Source of the DNA: Actinomycetota bacterium
Lineage (GTDB): Bacteria > Actinomycetota > Acidimicrobiia > IMCC26256 > PALSA-610
DNA length: 64,000 bases
Assembly: GCA_005779395.1 (NCBI GenBank)
Contig: SXJP01000021.1
Span: 1-64,000, forward strand
Direction: 5' to 3'
In this document: positions 1 through 7,113 of the stretch, piece after piece
Numbering within the stretch: the stretch's first letter is position 1
Layout of the letters: every line of letters starts with the position of its first letter
Made by a program: the position numbers and the translations under genes
Notes under the pieces: model-generated
What the model saw: the letters and a program-made list of their open reading frames with translations, nothing else
What the model was told of the DNA's origin: nothing
Databases searched by the model: none

Positions 1-585
1 CTCTTTGAGAATGTCGTTCTGGATAGTGCCACTCAACAACTTGGGATCGACACCCTGCTCCTCGGCGGCGACTATGTAACACGCGAGAACCGGCAGTACC
101 GCGCCGATCATTGTCATCGAGACGCTCATGCGATCGAGCGGAATTCCGGCGAACAGAATCTTCATATCTTCGACCGAATCGATCGCTACGCCTGCCTTGC
201 CTACATCGCCGACGACGCGGTCGTGGTCGCTGTCATAGCCGCGATGTGTAGCCAAGTCGAAAGCCACGGAGAGGCCCATCTGACCACCTGCAAGATTGGC
301 ACGATAAAAAGCGTTTGACTCTTCGGCAGTCGAAAATCCCGCGTATTGGCGGATTGTCCACGGGCGGTTGGCGTACATCGTTGCCCTCACCCCGCGGCCA
401 TAAGGCGCAAAGCCTGGCAGGCCACCGGTCACGTTGAGGTCATCGGTGTCGTCAACGGTGTATAGAGGCTTTATTACGATGCCCTCTGGCGTTTGCCATG
501 TGAGCATGTCGGGATCTTTGCCACCTAGTTCTTTGCTGGCTGCGGCATGCCAGCTGGCGTTTGAGGGGCCCTGTGCGTCGGTCAT
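1..585 (-). CDS. mutB: Methylmalonyl-CoA mutase large subunit, N-terminal part (cut by window edge)
   Basis: This is the first 195 codons of the adenosylcobalamin-dependent mutase that interconverts (R)-methylmalonyl-CoA and succinyl-CoA in propionate and odd-chain/branched-chain catabolism. The translation shows family landmarks in order: a Trp-rich start, the TPEGI-x-KPLYT segment, PGFAPYGRG, the [18 protein letters not shown] substrate-channel stretch, and [14 protein letters not shown] leading into the TIM barrel. The start ATG (complement of 583-585) fits the usual N terminus. The reading frame is open to base 1, so the rest of the barrel and the C-terminal B12 domain lie outside the window. 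The cobalamin adenosyltransferase at 11665-12240 would supply its cofactor. The identification comes from strong motif recall rather than an alignment. Confidence 0.95.
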   Translation of the reverse strand, partial: MTDAQGPSNASWHAAASKELGGKDPDMLTWQTPEGIVIKPLYTVDDTDDLNVTGGLPGFAPYGRGVRATMYANRPWTIRQYAGFSTAEESNAFYRANLAGGQMGLSVAFDLATHRGYDSDHDRVVGDVGKAGVAIDSVEDMKILFAGIPLDRMSVSMTMIGAVLPVLACYIVAAEEQGVDPKLLSGTIQNDILKE

Positions 586-642
586 TGACTACAGGGTAGA
601 AGGCTGGCCTATTACAGAGGCCAATCGATGGTGCAAAAATAT

Positions 643-679
643 GATTTGACACAACTTGACAGGATATGACACAATCTGA
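643..679 (+). promoter_or_regulatory. Tandem 17-bp direct repeat, 20-bp period, upstream of 683 gene
   Basis: Two copies (643-659 and 663-679) agree at 14 of 17 positions, share the core TGACACAA, and are spaced 20 bp, close to two helical turns. The second copy ends just before the ATG at 683. This arrangement suggests a site for a protein binding one DNA face. TTGACA-like -35 hexamers occur within the repeat (646-651, 656-661), but I see no convincing -10 before the ATG. Confidence 0.35.
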
Positions 680-682
680 TCT

Positions 683-1312
683 ATGACAGACACCACCCAG
701 ACAGCGCAGTGCACAGTACGAATTTTGCCCTGGGCTGACCCCGTGGTCGACACTCTCGGTCATGACCCACGAAGCCACTACGTCGAGACCTTCTGGCTCC
801 CAACCCTCGGGCCTACGTGCGTCCTCATGTTGCGCCATCTAGCCGACCGCTTCGATCGCGAACCAGACGGCTTCTGTCTCGAAACCGCTACAGCTTCAGG
901 CTTACTCGGTCTCGGCACGAGGGAATCGCCGAATGCGCCGTTGCGTCGATCGCTGCTCAGGCTCATCAACTTCGGCTTCGCGAGTAGCCCAGACACCGAC
1001 ACCTTTATCGTCCGTCGCAACCTGCCACCAGTGCAGTCACGCCAGCTCAAACGCCTGCCCGAACCGCTGCGCCACACCTATGACCAGTGGCTAACGGCCG
1101 AGAAATCCCGACCACCGCACGAGAACATCCGACGTCGGGCACGTGCGCGGGCCTTCATTCTCTTCGAACAAGGCAGCGAGCGCGACATTGTCGAACGGTT
1201 CCTAACGATGACAGGTTTTCCACCAAGAGTTGCACAAGAAGCCGTTACTTGGGCCTGGCAGAGCCATCTGAGCGCCGAGGCTGCTTCGGCCAAGCTAGAC
1301 GCACTCGCGTAA
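683..1312 (+). CDS. Conserved-looking hypothetical protein, 209 aa
   Basis: I do not recognise the family. The product is soluble, with no signal peptide or membrane segment. The N-terminal half (about residues 30-115) is mixed helix/strand with an LLRLINFGFA segment. Residues 120-165 are strongly basic (a run of Arg around ENIRRRARARAF). The C terminus (165-209) looks helical (ERDIVERFLTMTGF, AQEAVTWAWQSHL). Start ATG 683 is the first in-frame ATG and follows the repeat-containing upstream region. The gene is divergent from the methylmalonyl-CoA mutase gene, with 97 bases between the starts. Codon usage resembles the neighbours. A nucleic-acid-binding or regulatory role would fit the basic stretch and small size, but this is a guess. 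Confidence 0.7.
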   Translation: MTDTTQTAQCTVRILPWADPVVDTLGHDPRSHYVETFWLPTLGPTCVLMLRHLADRFDREPDGFCLETATASGLLGLGTRESPNAPLRRSLLRLINFGFASSPDTDTFIVRRNLPPVQSRQLKRLPEPLRHTYDQWLTAEKSRPPHENIRRRARARAFILFEQGSERDIVERFLTMTGFPPRVAQEAVTWAWQSHLSAEAASAKLDALA

Positions 1313-1386
1313 CAACTATCCCCAAGCCTCGCATTCGATTCGCACGCCCCCGAATACCCCCCGGAAGCTCGTGCGAGCCGACAAAC

Positions 1387-1423
1387 GGGGCGAGGTACCC
1401 CGTCGCTCTCGGTATCTCGCCCC
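1387..1423. terminator. Strong 13-bp hairpin between 683 gene and moeZ
   Basis: The arms 1387-1399 and 1411-1423 are complementary at 12 of 13 positions (the odd pair is G-T), with an 11-nt loop. The stem is G+C rich and sits 75 bases after the stop at 1312. There is no T tract on either side, so a classical Rho-independent terminator is not assured. It could stall RNA polymerase or stabilise a 3' end. Confidence 0.45.
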
Positions 1424-1447
1424 GCAACACCTCTCTACACCGCGATG

Positions 1448-1476
1448 TTGTCGAAATGCGACCTTTCAAGTAGGAT
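1448..1476 (+). promoter_or_regulatory. Possible sigma-70-type promoter for moeZ
   Basis: TTGTCG (1448-1453) and TAGGAT (1471-1476) are separated by 17 bp, each matching 4 of 6 consensus positions. They lie 37 bases before the ATG at 1513 and downstream of the hairpin at 1387-1423. Confidence 0.4.
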
Positions 1477-1512
1477 TTAGATATTCCCGACCCCTCCTAC
1501 TGGAGCGCCTAC

Positions 1513-2694
1513 ATGGCCAACTTTCGCGAGCTGCTCTCACAGACCAAGAACCAGATCTCTGAGATCGAGCCGATCGGCGCCGAACAACGCATCGGCCAAG
1601 CGACGTTCCTCGACGTTCGAGAGCTAGACGAGTTCGAACAAGGCATGATCCCCGGTTCCGTGTTCATCCCCCGCGGGCATCTCGAAAGTCAGGTCGAAAG
1701 CAAGATCGTCGACCGAGCGACAGAAATCGTCGTGTATTGCGCCGGTGGCGTGCGTTCGGCGTTCGCGACCAAGACCCTGCAAGACCTCGGTTACACCAAT
1801 GTCATCTCGATGGCGGGTGGATTCGGTCGTTGGAAAAACGAGGGGCGGCCGTGGATTACGCCAGCGGTCTTGAACCCTGAGCAACGCAATCGCTATCACC
1901 GACACATACTTCTGCCCGAGGTCGGCGAAGATGGACAACAGAAACTTCTCGAATCAAAAGTCCTGTTGCTCGGTGCAGGTGGCCTCGGCTCACCTGCTGC
2001 GCTATACCTCGCCGCTGCTGGTGTCGGCACACTTGGCATAGTCGACATGGATGTCGTCGACGCATCAAACTTGCAGCGCCAGATCCTCCACAACATGGAG
2101 CGCATCGGTCACCGCAAGGTAGACAGCGCCAAGAGCACTCTCACATCACTAAACCCAGATGTCAATGTCGTCACGTACGACGTTCGTTTCGGCGCAGACA
2201 ACGTGCTCGACATCATCAGTGGCTACGACGTGATTGTCGATGGTACAGACAACTTCCCCACTCGGTATCTGCTCAACGATGCCGCGCTGATGAAGAACAT
2301 TCCGGTCGTACATGGCTCGATTTTCCGATTTGAGGGCCAAGTAACCGTGTTCGACCCTTACAACGGTCCTTGCTACCGATGCTTACTTCCAGAACCTCCG
2401 CCACCGGAACTCGCCCCGAGTTGCGCCGAAGCTGGAGTTCTCGGTGTGCTGCCTGGCATCATCGGAAGTTTGCAGGCTCTCGAGACAATCAAGATTCTCT
2501 TAGGCCTCGGCGACCCACTCATCGGAAGGCTCCTTGCGTACGACGCATTGGAGACATCGTTTCGAACATTCAAGGTTCGCCATGATCCGAAGTGCCCGAC
2601 CTGTTCCCCTGGCTCCGAAATCGTGATCTTCGAATACGACCAATACTGCATGCCACATGCGGTGCTCAAGGACGGGACGACCGAAACACACTGA
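1513..2694 (+). CDS. moeZ: Rhodanese-MoeB fusion: sulfur-carrier adenylyltransferase/sulfurtransferase
   Basis: This enzyme adenylates the C-terminal Gly-Gly of a small sulfur carrier (MoaD, CysO or ThiS type) and converts it to a thiocarboxylate for molybdopterin, cysteine or thiamine synthesis. Residues about 15-115 form a rhodanese domain with active-site Cys76 in YCAGGVRS. Residues about 120-393 form the ThiF/MoeB E1-like domain: GAGGLGSPAA nucleotide loop (153-162), the DNLQRQIL-type Arg region (SNLQRQIL, 185-192), GTDNF (244-248), zinc cysteines C287/C290 and C361/C364, and SCAEAGVLG. Mycobacterial and human homologues carry rhodanese at the C terminus; here it is N-terminal. No carrier-protein gene is adjacent. 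The downstream L,D-transpeptidase begins 34 bases later and looks unrelated. Confidence 0.92.
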   Translation: MANFRELLSQTKNQISEIEPIGAEQRIGQATFLDVRELDEFEQGMIPGSVFIPRGHLESQVESKIVDRATEIVVYCAGGVRSAFATKTLQDLGYTNVISMAGGFGRWKNEGRPWITPAVLNPEQRNRYHRHILLPEVGEDGQQKLLESKVLLLGAGGLGSPAALYLAAAGVGTLGIVDMDVVDASNLQRQILHNMERIGHRKVDSAKSTLTSLNPDVNVVTYDVRFGADNVLDIISGYDVIVDGTDNFPTRYLLNDAALMKNIPVVHGSIFRFEGQVTVFDPYNGPCYRCLLPEPPPPELAPSCAEAGVLGVLPGIIGSLQALETIKILLGLGDPLIGRLLAYDALETSFRTFKVRHDPKCPTCSPGSEIVIFEYDQYCMPHAVLKDGTTETH

Positions 2695-2728
2695 GTGTTC
2701 CACTTGACCTATCGCTCATACTGTCTAT

Positions 2729-3994
2729 ATGGGCCGTATGGCCAAAGGTTTGGCGTCACTTGCCGTTGTCGCCATTGTGGCCTTCGCAGGCGCGAGTGCG
2801 GCAGCAGCCGTTCCGGTAGTAACTCCTGAAGTCGCTGCGCCGGTAGTGCCTCCAACGATCAAGGCCTACGGCGATGCGCCACGCCTCCGCCCAACGAATC
2901 TTGTTCGCAAATCTCAGACCGTGGCAATCGCTGGCGATCCATCGAGTAAGGGCTACTGGTCCGTGACCGCTGCGGGCAGAGTCGTTACTCACGGGCCAGC
3001 CAAACATTTCGGATCTGCGGCCAAGTTCCCGATGCCGGGAGAAGCCGTAGACATCGTCGGCACAAGCACCGGCAATGGTTATTGGATCGTGAGTTCCATT
3101 GGTGGCGTGTACAACTTCGGCGACGCTGCTTGGCTCGGCTCACTTAGCAACAAGCGCCCGAAGCTCAAGGTCGTGGCGATGGCGCGAACTCCATCAGGCA
3201 ACGGCTACTACCTAACGACCAAAGCCGGGCGGGTATTTCCATTCGGTGACGCGCCTTACCTCGGGCGGGCACGCACAATTTTCACACCGCCCAACGTTGT
3301 CGATATTGCTGTTAGCCCTACAGGTGCTGGCTACACATTGCTCGACTCATCGGGATCGTTCTACGTGTTCGGCGATGCGATGCGCCCGCGCCGGCACAAG
3401 AAAACGTCAACGCCGGCACGGGCGTTTGCTCAGACAACAACCGGTCGTGGCTACTGGGTACTCGGGCGTGACGGCAACGTCGTTGAGTACGGTGACGCAA
3501 CAGAACTTGGTCGAGCAAACGAAGTGCCGAAGTTGGGCTTAGACATCGCAGCCTCACGACAGGGGTATTGGGCAGCTACCACTTCGCCATTCCCCGCAGT
3601 GCCAGCAGATTCTGGTAGTGGCTATCGAGTCGTCTATTCAAACTCGATGCAGCGCATCTGGCTGATCGAGGCGACCGGCGGGGTACGCAACAGCTTCCTA
3701 GTTTCAGGTCGAACTGGAGCACCACCCGCGGGCACCTATTTCATAGCCAGCAAGTCAGAGAACTCAACCTCTGGATCGCTGCGCCTGCCGTACATGAGTC
3801 GCTTCTTTCACGCGAGTAGCGGCAAGTGGATTGGTTTCCACGGCATTCCTCTTAGATCCGACGGCACCCCGATACAGACCGACGCACAGTTAGGCACACC
3901 GCGTTCACATGGCTGTGTCCGCATGAATCAGCAAGACGTCAAGGTCGTCTGGGATTTCACGCCCGTCGGAACCAAGATCGTTGTGGTGCCGTAA
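2729..3994 (+). CDS. Secreted L,D-transpeptidase with N-terminal GYW/FGDA repeats
   Basis: The product is predicted to cross-link peptidoglycan (3-3 bridges) or attach proteins to it outside the membrane. Residues 1-28 are a signal peptide (basic start, Ala-rich h-region, AAAAVP cleavage area). Residues about 65-285 hold five to six tandem units of about 43-45 aa with the pattern TPTGxGYWxxxxxGxVxxFGDAxxLG. These resemble small beta-propeller-like blades often seen in Acidimicrobiia exported proteins. The C-terminal third is a YkuD catalytic domain with HGIP, then SHGCVRM, where Cys396 is the nucleophile. The start ATG 2729 follows moeZ closely. The last 74 coding bases up to the stop are repeated exactly at 8382-8455. 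A wall-anchored adhesin-like role for the repeats is inference. Confidence 0.9.
   Translation: MGRMAKGLASLAVVAIVAFAGASAAAAVPVVTPEVAAPVVPPTIKAYGDAPRLRPTNLVRKSQTVAIAGDPSSKGYWSVTAAGRVVTHGPAKHFGSAAKFPMPGEAVDIVGTSTGNGYWIVSSIGGVYNFGDAAWLGSLSNKRPKLKVVAMARTPSGNGYYLTTKAGRVFPFGDAPYLGRARTIFTPPNVVDIAVSPTGAGYTLLDSSGSFYVFGDAMRPRRHKKTSTPARAFAQTTTGRGYWVLGRDGNVVEYGDATELGRANEVPKLGLDIAASRQGYWAATTSPFPAVPADSGSGYRVVYSNSMQRIWLIEATGGVRNSFLVSGRTGAPPAGTYFIASKSENSTSGSLRLPYMSRFFHASSGKWIGFHGIPLRSDGTPIQTDAQLGTPRSHGCVRMNQQDVKVVWDFTPVGTKIVVVP
3917..3993 (+). repeat. Copy A of a direct repeat covering the 3' end of the L,D-transpeptidase gene
   Basis: Bases 3920-3993 are identical to 8382-8455 (74 bp, same strand), and the two extra bases 3917-3918 also match. 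The repeat includes the last 24 codons and the first two bases of the stop codon. After it the flanks diverge (TAA here, TAG in the other copy), with only weak residual similarity over the next 15 bases. The period between copies is 4462 bp. Confidence 0.95.
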
Positions 3995-4061
3995 CTATCT
4001 ACGGTTTTGTTCGTACAAGGAGTTCCGCGAGGCCCGGCTTGTAGCAGCTGTGGCTAGACGC

Positions 4062-4091
4062 GACTCTGGAGCCAAAGAGTCGTGAGGCTCC
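4062..4091 (+). ncRNA. Interleaved inverted repeats able to form an H-type pseudoknot
   Basis: Within the 212-base gap after the L,D-transpeptidase, GACTCT (4062-4067) pairs with AGAGTC (4076-4081), while GGAGCC (4068-4073) pairs with GGCTCC (4086-4091). All twelve pairs are Watson-Crick. The two stems interleave, so they can fold as a pseudoknot or as alternative hairpins. The element lies upstream of the TTGACA promoter at 4132, so it belongs to read-through RNA from the transpeptidase gene or to an unseen transcript. I recognise no known riboswitch. The rest of 3995-4131 shows nothing else I can name. Confidence 0.35.
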
Positions 4092-4131
4092 TTACAGGCC
4101 AAATAAATAAAGCCACCTAGGTAAATTATCC

Positions 4132-4160
4132 TTGACAAACTGTCTGCCGGCGGTAAAGAT
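4132..4160 (+). promoter_or_regulatory. Promoter for small secreted protein gene
   Basis: A perfect TTGACA (4132-4137) is followed after 16-17 bp by TAAAGAT (4154-4160). Transcription would begin near 4167, giving a leader of about 40 nt before ATG 4207. The leader contains the strong ribosome-binding site GGGAG at about 4195-4199. Confidence 0.55.
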
Positions 4161-4206
4161 GCGACAGCAATCACACGTGGGGTGTCATCAACAAGGGAGA
4201 AATCAA

Positions 4207-4665
4207 ATGACAGTGATAACCCAGAAATTCAGGACTACGACAAGAGCAGGAAAAATTCGGGGGGGGGTACTCGCCCTAGCGGCAGTCTCACTCCTAACGG
4301 CATTACCAATACAAGAAGCACAAGCCCACGACGGACACTGGTATCCAATTGAGGGTTCCACGACCTGGGACTCTCCCTGCAGCTGGGCAACGTCTGAGAA
4401 CACCCGGTACGTGACTGCCCCCGGGTCATCGATCTGGCTGAACCTCACATCTGTAGGCAAGCTTGGGGTCAAATTCAGAGTCAAATACGTCAATACCGGC
4501 AAGAACTCGGTTACCAAATATTTTCCGCCGATCGCTACAGACCAGAAGATTGGCGAGTATCAGAAGACGAATGAACCGTTTCGGACCCAGTTCTCGTGCA
4601 TCAAACCTCGGAAGAACATCTGGGACCGACCTTCGACGGATTTTGAAGGATCGATTCATTACTAG
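4207..4665 (+). CDS. Small secreted protein of unknown function with poly-G tract
   Basis: This is a 152-aa exported protein. I chose ATG 4207 because AAGGGAGAAATCAA lies just before it, and the upstream in-frame start overlaps the promoter. Residues 1-36 are a signal peptide: basic n-region with KFRTTTRAGKIR, hydrophobic GGVLALAAVSLLTALP, then cleavage after an AQA motif. The mature part (about 115 aa) is Trp-, Tyr- and Ser-rich with two cysteines that could form a disulfide (SPCSW near residue 58 and FSCIK near 136). Nine consecutive G bases (4259-4267) fall in the codons before the hydrophobic core, so a one-base slip would shut the gene off. The family is not recognised. It is the first gene of the block bounded by the 74-bp repeats. 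Confidence 0.7.
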   Translation: MTVITQKFRTTTRAGKIRGGVLALAAVSLLTALPIQEAQAHDGHWYPIEGSTTWDSPCSWATSENTRYVTAPGSSIWLNLTSVGKLGVKFRVKYVNTGKNSVTKYFPPIATDQKIGEYQKTNEPFRTQFSCIKPRKNIWDRPSTDFEGSIHY

Positions 4666-4690
4666 CGCCGAAACATAAGTCGTTATCCAC

Positions 4691-4721
4691 TTGGGTAGAC
4701 AACAGCCCGTCGTCTACCCAA
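4691..4721. terminator. Perfect 10-bp inverted repeat after secreted-protein gene
   Basis: Arms TTGGGTAGAC (4691-4700) and GTCTACCCAA (4712-4721) pair fully around an 11-nt loop. The hairpin is 26 bases after the stop at 4665 and directly before the ribosome-binding site AAAGGAG of the next gene. It has no T tract. It may be a terminator or processing hairpin, or a structure controlling access to the next start. Confidence 0.45.
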
Positions 4722-4738
4722 CTCGAAAGGAGTGTCCG

Positions 4739-5239
4739 TTGCGCCGTGCGAGAACTCGTACTCATTACGCACTATCTGTAATCACTTTCGCCATGATCGC
4801 CTTCGCCGCATGTAGTGATTCGAGTGGCGGCAAGGATGATGCCGCCGAGTACATCACCGCCGCCGAAGCCGTGGCCGACTATCGCGAGCGGGCGACCGAA
4901 CTGTCGCTCGCCCCAGGGACTGTGTGGGAAGACGAACCCTGGGGCCTTGAAGCCAAAGACAGCGATGGCGTTGCAGTGATGTACGGCTTGTCTGTCGGGC
5001 GCCAACAAGCCGAGTTCTGGTGGCTATGCAGTTGGCAGGGTCGCACCCTTAATACGAGTGGTCGAGAGCGTGAGGTCGCGCTCGGTGAAATCGAAAAATT
5101 CCGTGGTTATGAGGCGTACAAGTGGATGGACGACAACGGTCACAAAATGTTTGAGTCATACCTAGCTAGTGCCCGACTAGGCGACATGACCGAAATGAAT
5201 GCAGCTGAGTCGGCCGCTTGCAACCATCCAGGTGGTTGA
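4739..5239 (+). CDS. Putative lipoprotein, unknown family
   Basis: This is a 166-aa protein starting at TTG 4739, chosen for the preceding AAAGGAG (about 4726-4732). Residues 1-30 form a lipoprotein signal: basic RRARTRTH, hydrophobic ALSVITFAMIA, and lipobox FAAC with the cysteine at about residue 26. A Ser/Gly/Asp linker follows. The mature domain contains EYITAAEAVADYRERATEL, WWLCSWQGR and a C-terminal helical part ending in SAACNHP. Three cysteines lie outside the lipobox region or near it. The C-terminal half (EIEKF..Y..YKWMD...H..FE..LA.ARLGD) is repeated in the next small gene. A role next to the adaptor and ABC genes, for example as an accessory or cargo-binding lipoprotein, is inference. 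Confidence 0.65.
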   Translation: MRRARTRTHYALSVITFAMIAFAACSDSSGGKDDAAEYITAAEAVADYRERATELSLAPGTVWEDEPWGLEAKDSDGVAVMYGLSVGRQQAEFWWLCSWQGRTLNTSGREREVALGEIEKFRGYEAYKWMDDNGHKMFESYLASARLGDMTEMNAAESAACNHPGG

Positions 5240-5306
5240 ACACTCCGATTCGTTGCCTGTAGCGACCATCCGATGTCGACAGAATAAGAAAGATGAACGA
5301 GCGATT

Positions 5307-5552
5307 ATGAGAGCGTCGCGAATGGGGTTGTTGGTGTCAGTTCAAGCAACCAACGAAGCCGACGTGAAGACAGCAATCGCAGAAATTGAGAAGTTCGCTG
5401 ACTTCGTCACTTACGAGAAAATGGACGCTATCAGCCATACGTCATATGAAGCGATGCTCGCCAAAGCGAAATTGGGCGATCTCGCGCCAATGGCATCCGA
5501 CTTCGAGACAAATTGCACGAATCGTGACCGCAGAGTCAAGGAGGAGCGTTGA
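5307..5552 (+). CDS. Truncated paralogue of the preceding lipoprotein
   Basis: This 81-aa reading frame corresponds to the C-terminal half of the 4739 product. Both share the pattern EIEKF-x-YE-x-K/MD-x-H-x-E-x-LA-x-A-x-LGD-x-M-x-C at about one-third identity. It lacks the signal peptide, the lipobox and the Trp-rich middle. ATG 5307 is the most plausible start; no good ribosome-binding site precedes it. Its stop (TGA 5550-5552) overlaps the TTG start of the adaptor gene at 5549, so it may serve for translational coupling even if the peptide is non-functional. It could be a decayed tandem duplicate (pseudogene) or a genuine small cytosolic protein. I lean towards a degraded duplicate. Confidence 0.45.
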   Translation: MRASRMGLLVSVQATNEADVKTAIAEIEKFADFVTYEKMDAISHTSYEAMLAKAKLGDLAPMASDFETNCTNRDRRVKEER

Positions 5553-6433
5553 GCACCCCGACGACAAAGAGGTTTCCAGCGAGCATACGCCTGACCCTGT
5601 TGGTATGCGTTGTCGCTCTCGCTGCTGGCTATGTCGGCGGGCAAATGGGTCGCGACTCTCAGACCGCTGAGGCGCAACTACCTGACCGAGATGCGCCGAG
5701 TTCAGAGACTGTGACAGCCGAGCGCGGCGATGTTGTGGCGACCCTCAGCATCGAGGGCTACGTGGGTGGTAACTCGCTGTTCACTATTGAGGCACCAGCA
5801 GGTGGGCTGCTCTCACACGCTGCGTTACGTCGCAACGACTCGGTCGCAAAATCAGCATCCATCGCAACTGTTGACGGAATCGCGGTGTCCGTGCCTGTAG
5901 ATGCGACCTTCGTGCGATGGCTCGCTGCGTCTGGGACCGTCGTGCCAGAAGGACTACCTCTTGCCGAGTTTCGCTTAAACGGGTTCGGGATTGCTGCCGA
6001 AATTTCTGGATACGCCCAATACCGGTTGTTCTCAGACGTGGTTCATTCTCGCGGCATCATCCACGAAGGGCCAGGGCCTTTTGACTGTCAGATACTGCAG
6101 TTACCGTCTGACTCCCAAGGTGACGAAGGCGGTCAGGCGGCGCGACCATTTACCTGTGTAGTGCCACACGACGTACGCGTATTTGACGGTGTCAAAGCAT
6201 CAGTGATGCTCGAAGGCGAACAGGCTACGAATGTTGTCCTAGTGCCCGTAGGGGCAGTTTCGGGGACAGTCGACCGGGGCGAAGTGATGGTCGTTGGTGC
6301 CGACGGCGCGAAGTCGCTGCGCAGCGTCGAACTCGGTGTCACTGACGGTCTATTCGTCGAAATCAAATCTGGCCTAGAAGAAGGCGAGAGGATCACAGCG
6401 ACAGCTCCCCTGCTTGTCGGCGACGAAAAATGA
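5549..6433 (+). CDS. Membrane-fusion/adaptor protein of a MacA-like export system
   Basis: The product is the extracytoplasmic adaptor partner of the downstream ATPase and FtsX-type permease. Start TTG 5549 has a strong AAGGAGGAGCG just before it. Residues about 12-33 form a single N-terminal transmembrane helix (LTLLVCVVALAAGYVGG). Residues 55-140 look like the barrel-sandwich/lipoyl-like part (ETVTAERGDVVATLSIEGYV). The C-terminal part (about 215-294) has the beta-barrel and membrane-proximal pattern VVLVPVGAVSG..VMVVGADGAKSLRSVELGVTDGLFVEIKSGLEEGERI, classic for HlyD/MacA adaptors. The long coiled-coil hairpin of Gram-negative MacA is absent, as in monoderm homologues. Its stop overlaps the ATPase start at 6430 (ATGA), so these are one operon. 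Confidence 0.8.
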   Translation: MSTPTTKRFPASIRLTLLVCVVALAAGYVGGQMGRDSQTAEAQLPDRDAPSSETVTAERGDVVATLSIEGYVGGNSLFTIEAPAGGLLSHAALRRNDSVAKSASIATVDGIAVSVPVDATFVRWLAASGTVVPEGLPLAEFRLNGFGIAAEISGYAQYRLFSDVVHSRGIIHEGPGPFDCQILQLPSDSQGDEGGQAARPFTCVVPHDVRVFDGVKASVMLEGEQATNVVLVPVGAVSGTVDRGEVMVVGADGAKSLRSVELGVTDGLFVEIKSGLEEGERITATAPLLVGDEK

Positions 6434-7113
6434 CTGCGACTCTTTGCGCTACAGGACTCACTCACCAGATCGATGGAATGGCATCACCGATACTCAAAGA
6501 TGTCAACATCGTCGTGCAACCCGGCGAGTTCATTTCGATACAAGGCAGATCCGGCAGTGGCAAGACGACACTACTTTCGATTCTCGGGCTCTTACTCCGG
6601 CCCCAGACCGGAGCGCTATCAATCGGCGACGTCGCTACAGGCGAGTTGACAGACACAGAACGCGCGACAGCGCGTCGGTCCCATCTTGGCTTTGTCTTCC
6701 AGAACTACTCGCTGATCGCGAGTCATTCCGCATGGGAAAATGTCAGCTTGCCATTGATGAGTTCACGTTCGGTACCCGCACGAAAGCATCGAGAAATGGC
6801 ACAGTCAGCACTCGCGGAACTCGGGCTCGGCGACCGTACCGACGCTGCACCGGCGCATCTCTCAGGAGGCGAACAGCAACGCGTAGCGATTGCTAGAGCA
6901 CTAGTCACGCAACCAAAACTCGTACTCGCAGATGAGCCGACCGGAGCGCTCGACGTAGAGACCGGCGAAGCGGTTCTGCAGATGCTCGTCGATCGCGTCC
7001 GAGCAGCTCAGACATCACTGGTCTTGGTTACCCACGATCCTGAGATCGCACGACGGGCCGACACCCGATATCTGCTTCACGACGGCGAGCTGCTGCGTGA
7101 CACTTCTAATTGA
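6430..7113 (+). CDS. ABC transporter ATP-binding protein, MacB/LolD type
   Basis: This 227-aa nucleotide-binding subunit would power the FtsX-type permease encoded next. It has Walker [10 protein letters not shown] (about residues 38-46), a Q-loop in FVFQNYSLI, signature [15 protein letters not shown], Walker [13 protein letters not shown], and the switch His in LVTHDPE. Length and motifs match the LolD/MacB ATPase group, whose members perform mechanotransmission instead of moving solute through a channel. The GTG start of the permease at 7097 lies inside the last codons of this gene, a tight translational coupling. The substrate is unknown. The gene cluster encodes two exported small proteins that are candidate clients. 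Confidence 0.93.
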   Translation: MTATLCATGLTHQIDGMASPILKDVNIVVQPGEFISIQGRSGSGKTTLLSILGLLLRPQTGALSIGDVATGELTDTERATARRSHLGFVFQNYSLIASHSAWENVSLPLMSSRSVPARKHREMAQSALAELGLGDRTDAAPAHLSGGEQQRVAIARALVTQPKLVLADEPTGALDVETGEAVLQMLVDRVRAAQTSLVLVTHDPEIARRADTRYLLHDGELLRDTSN

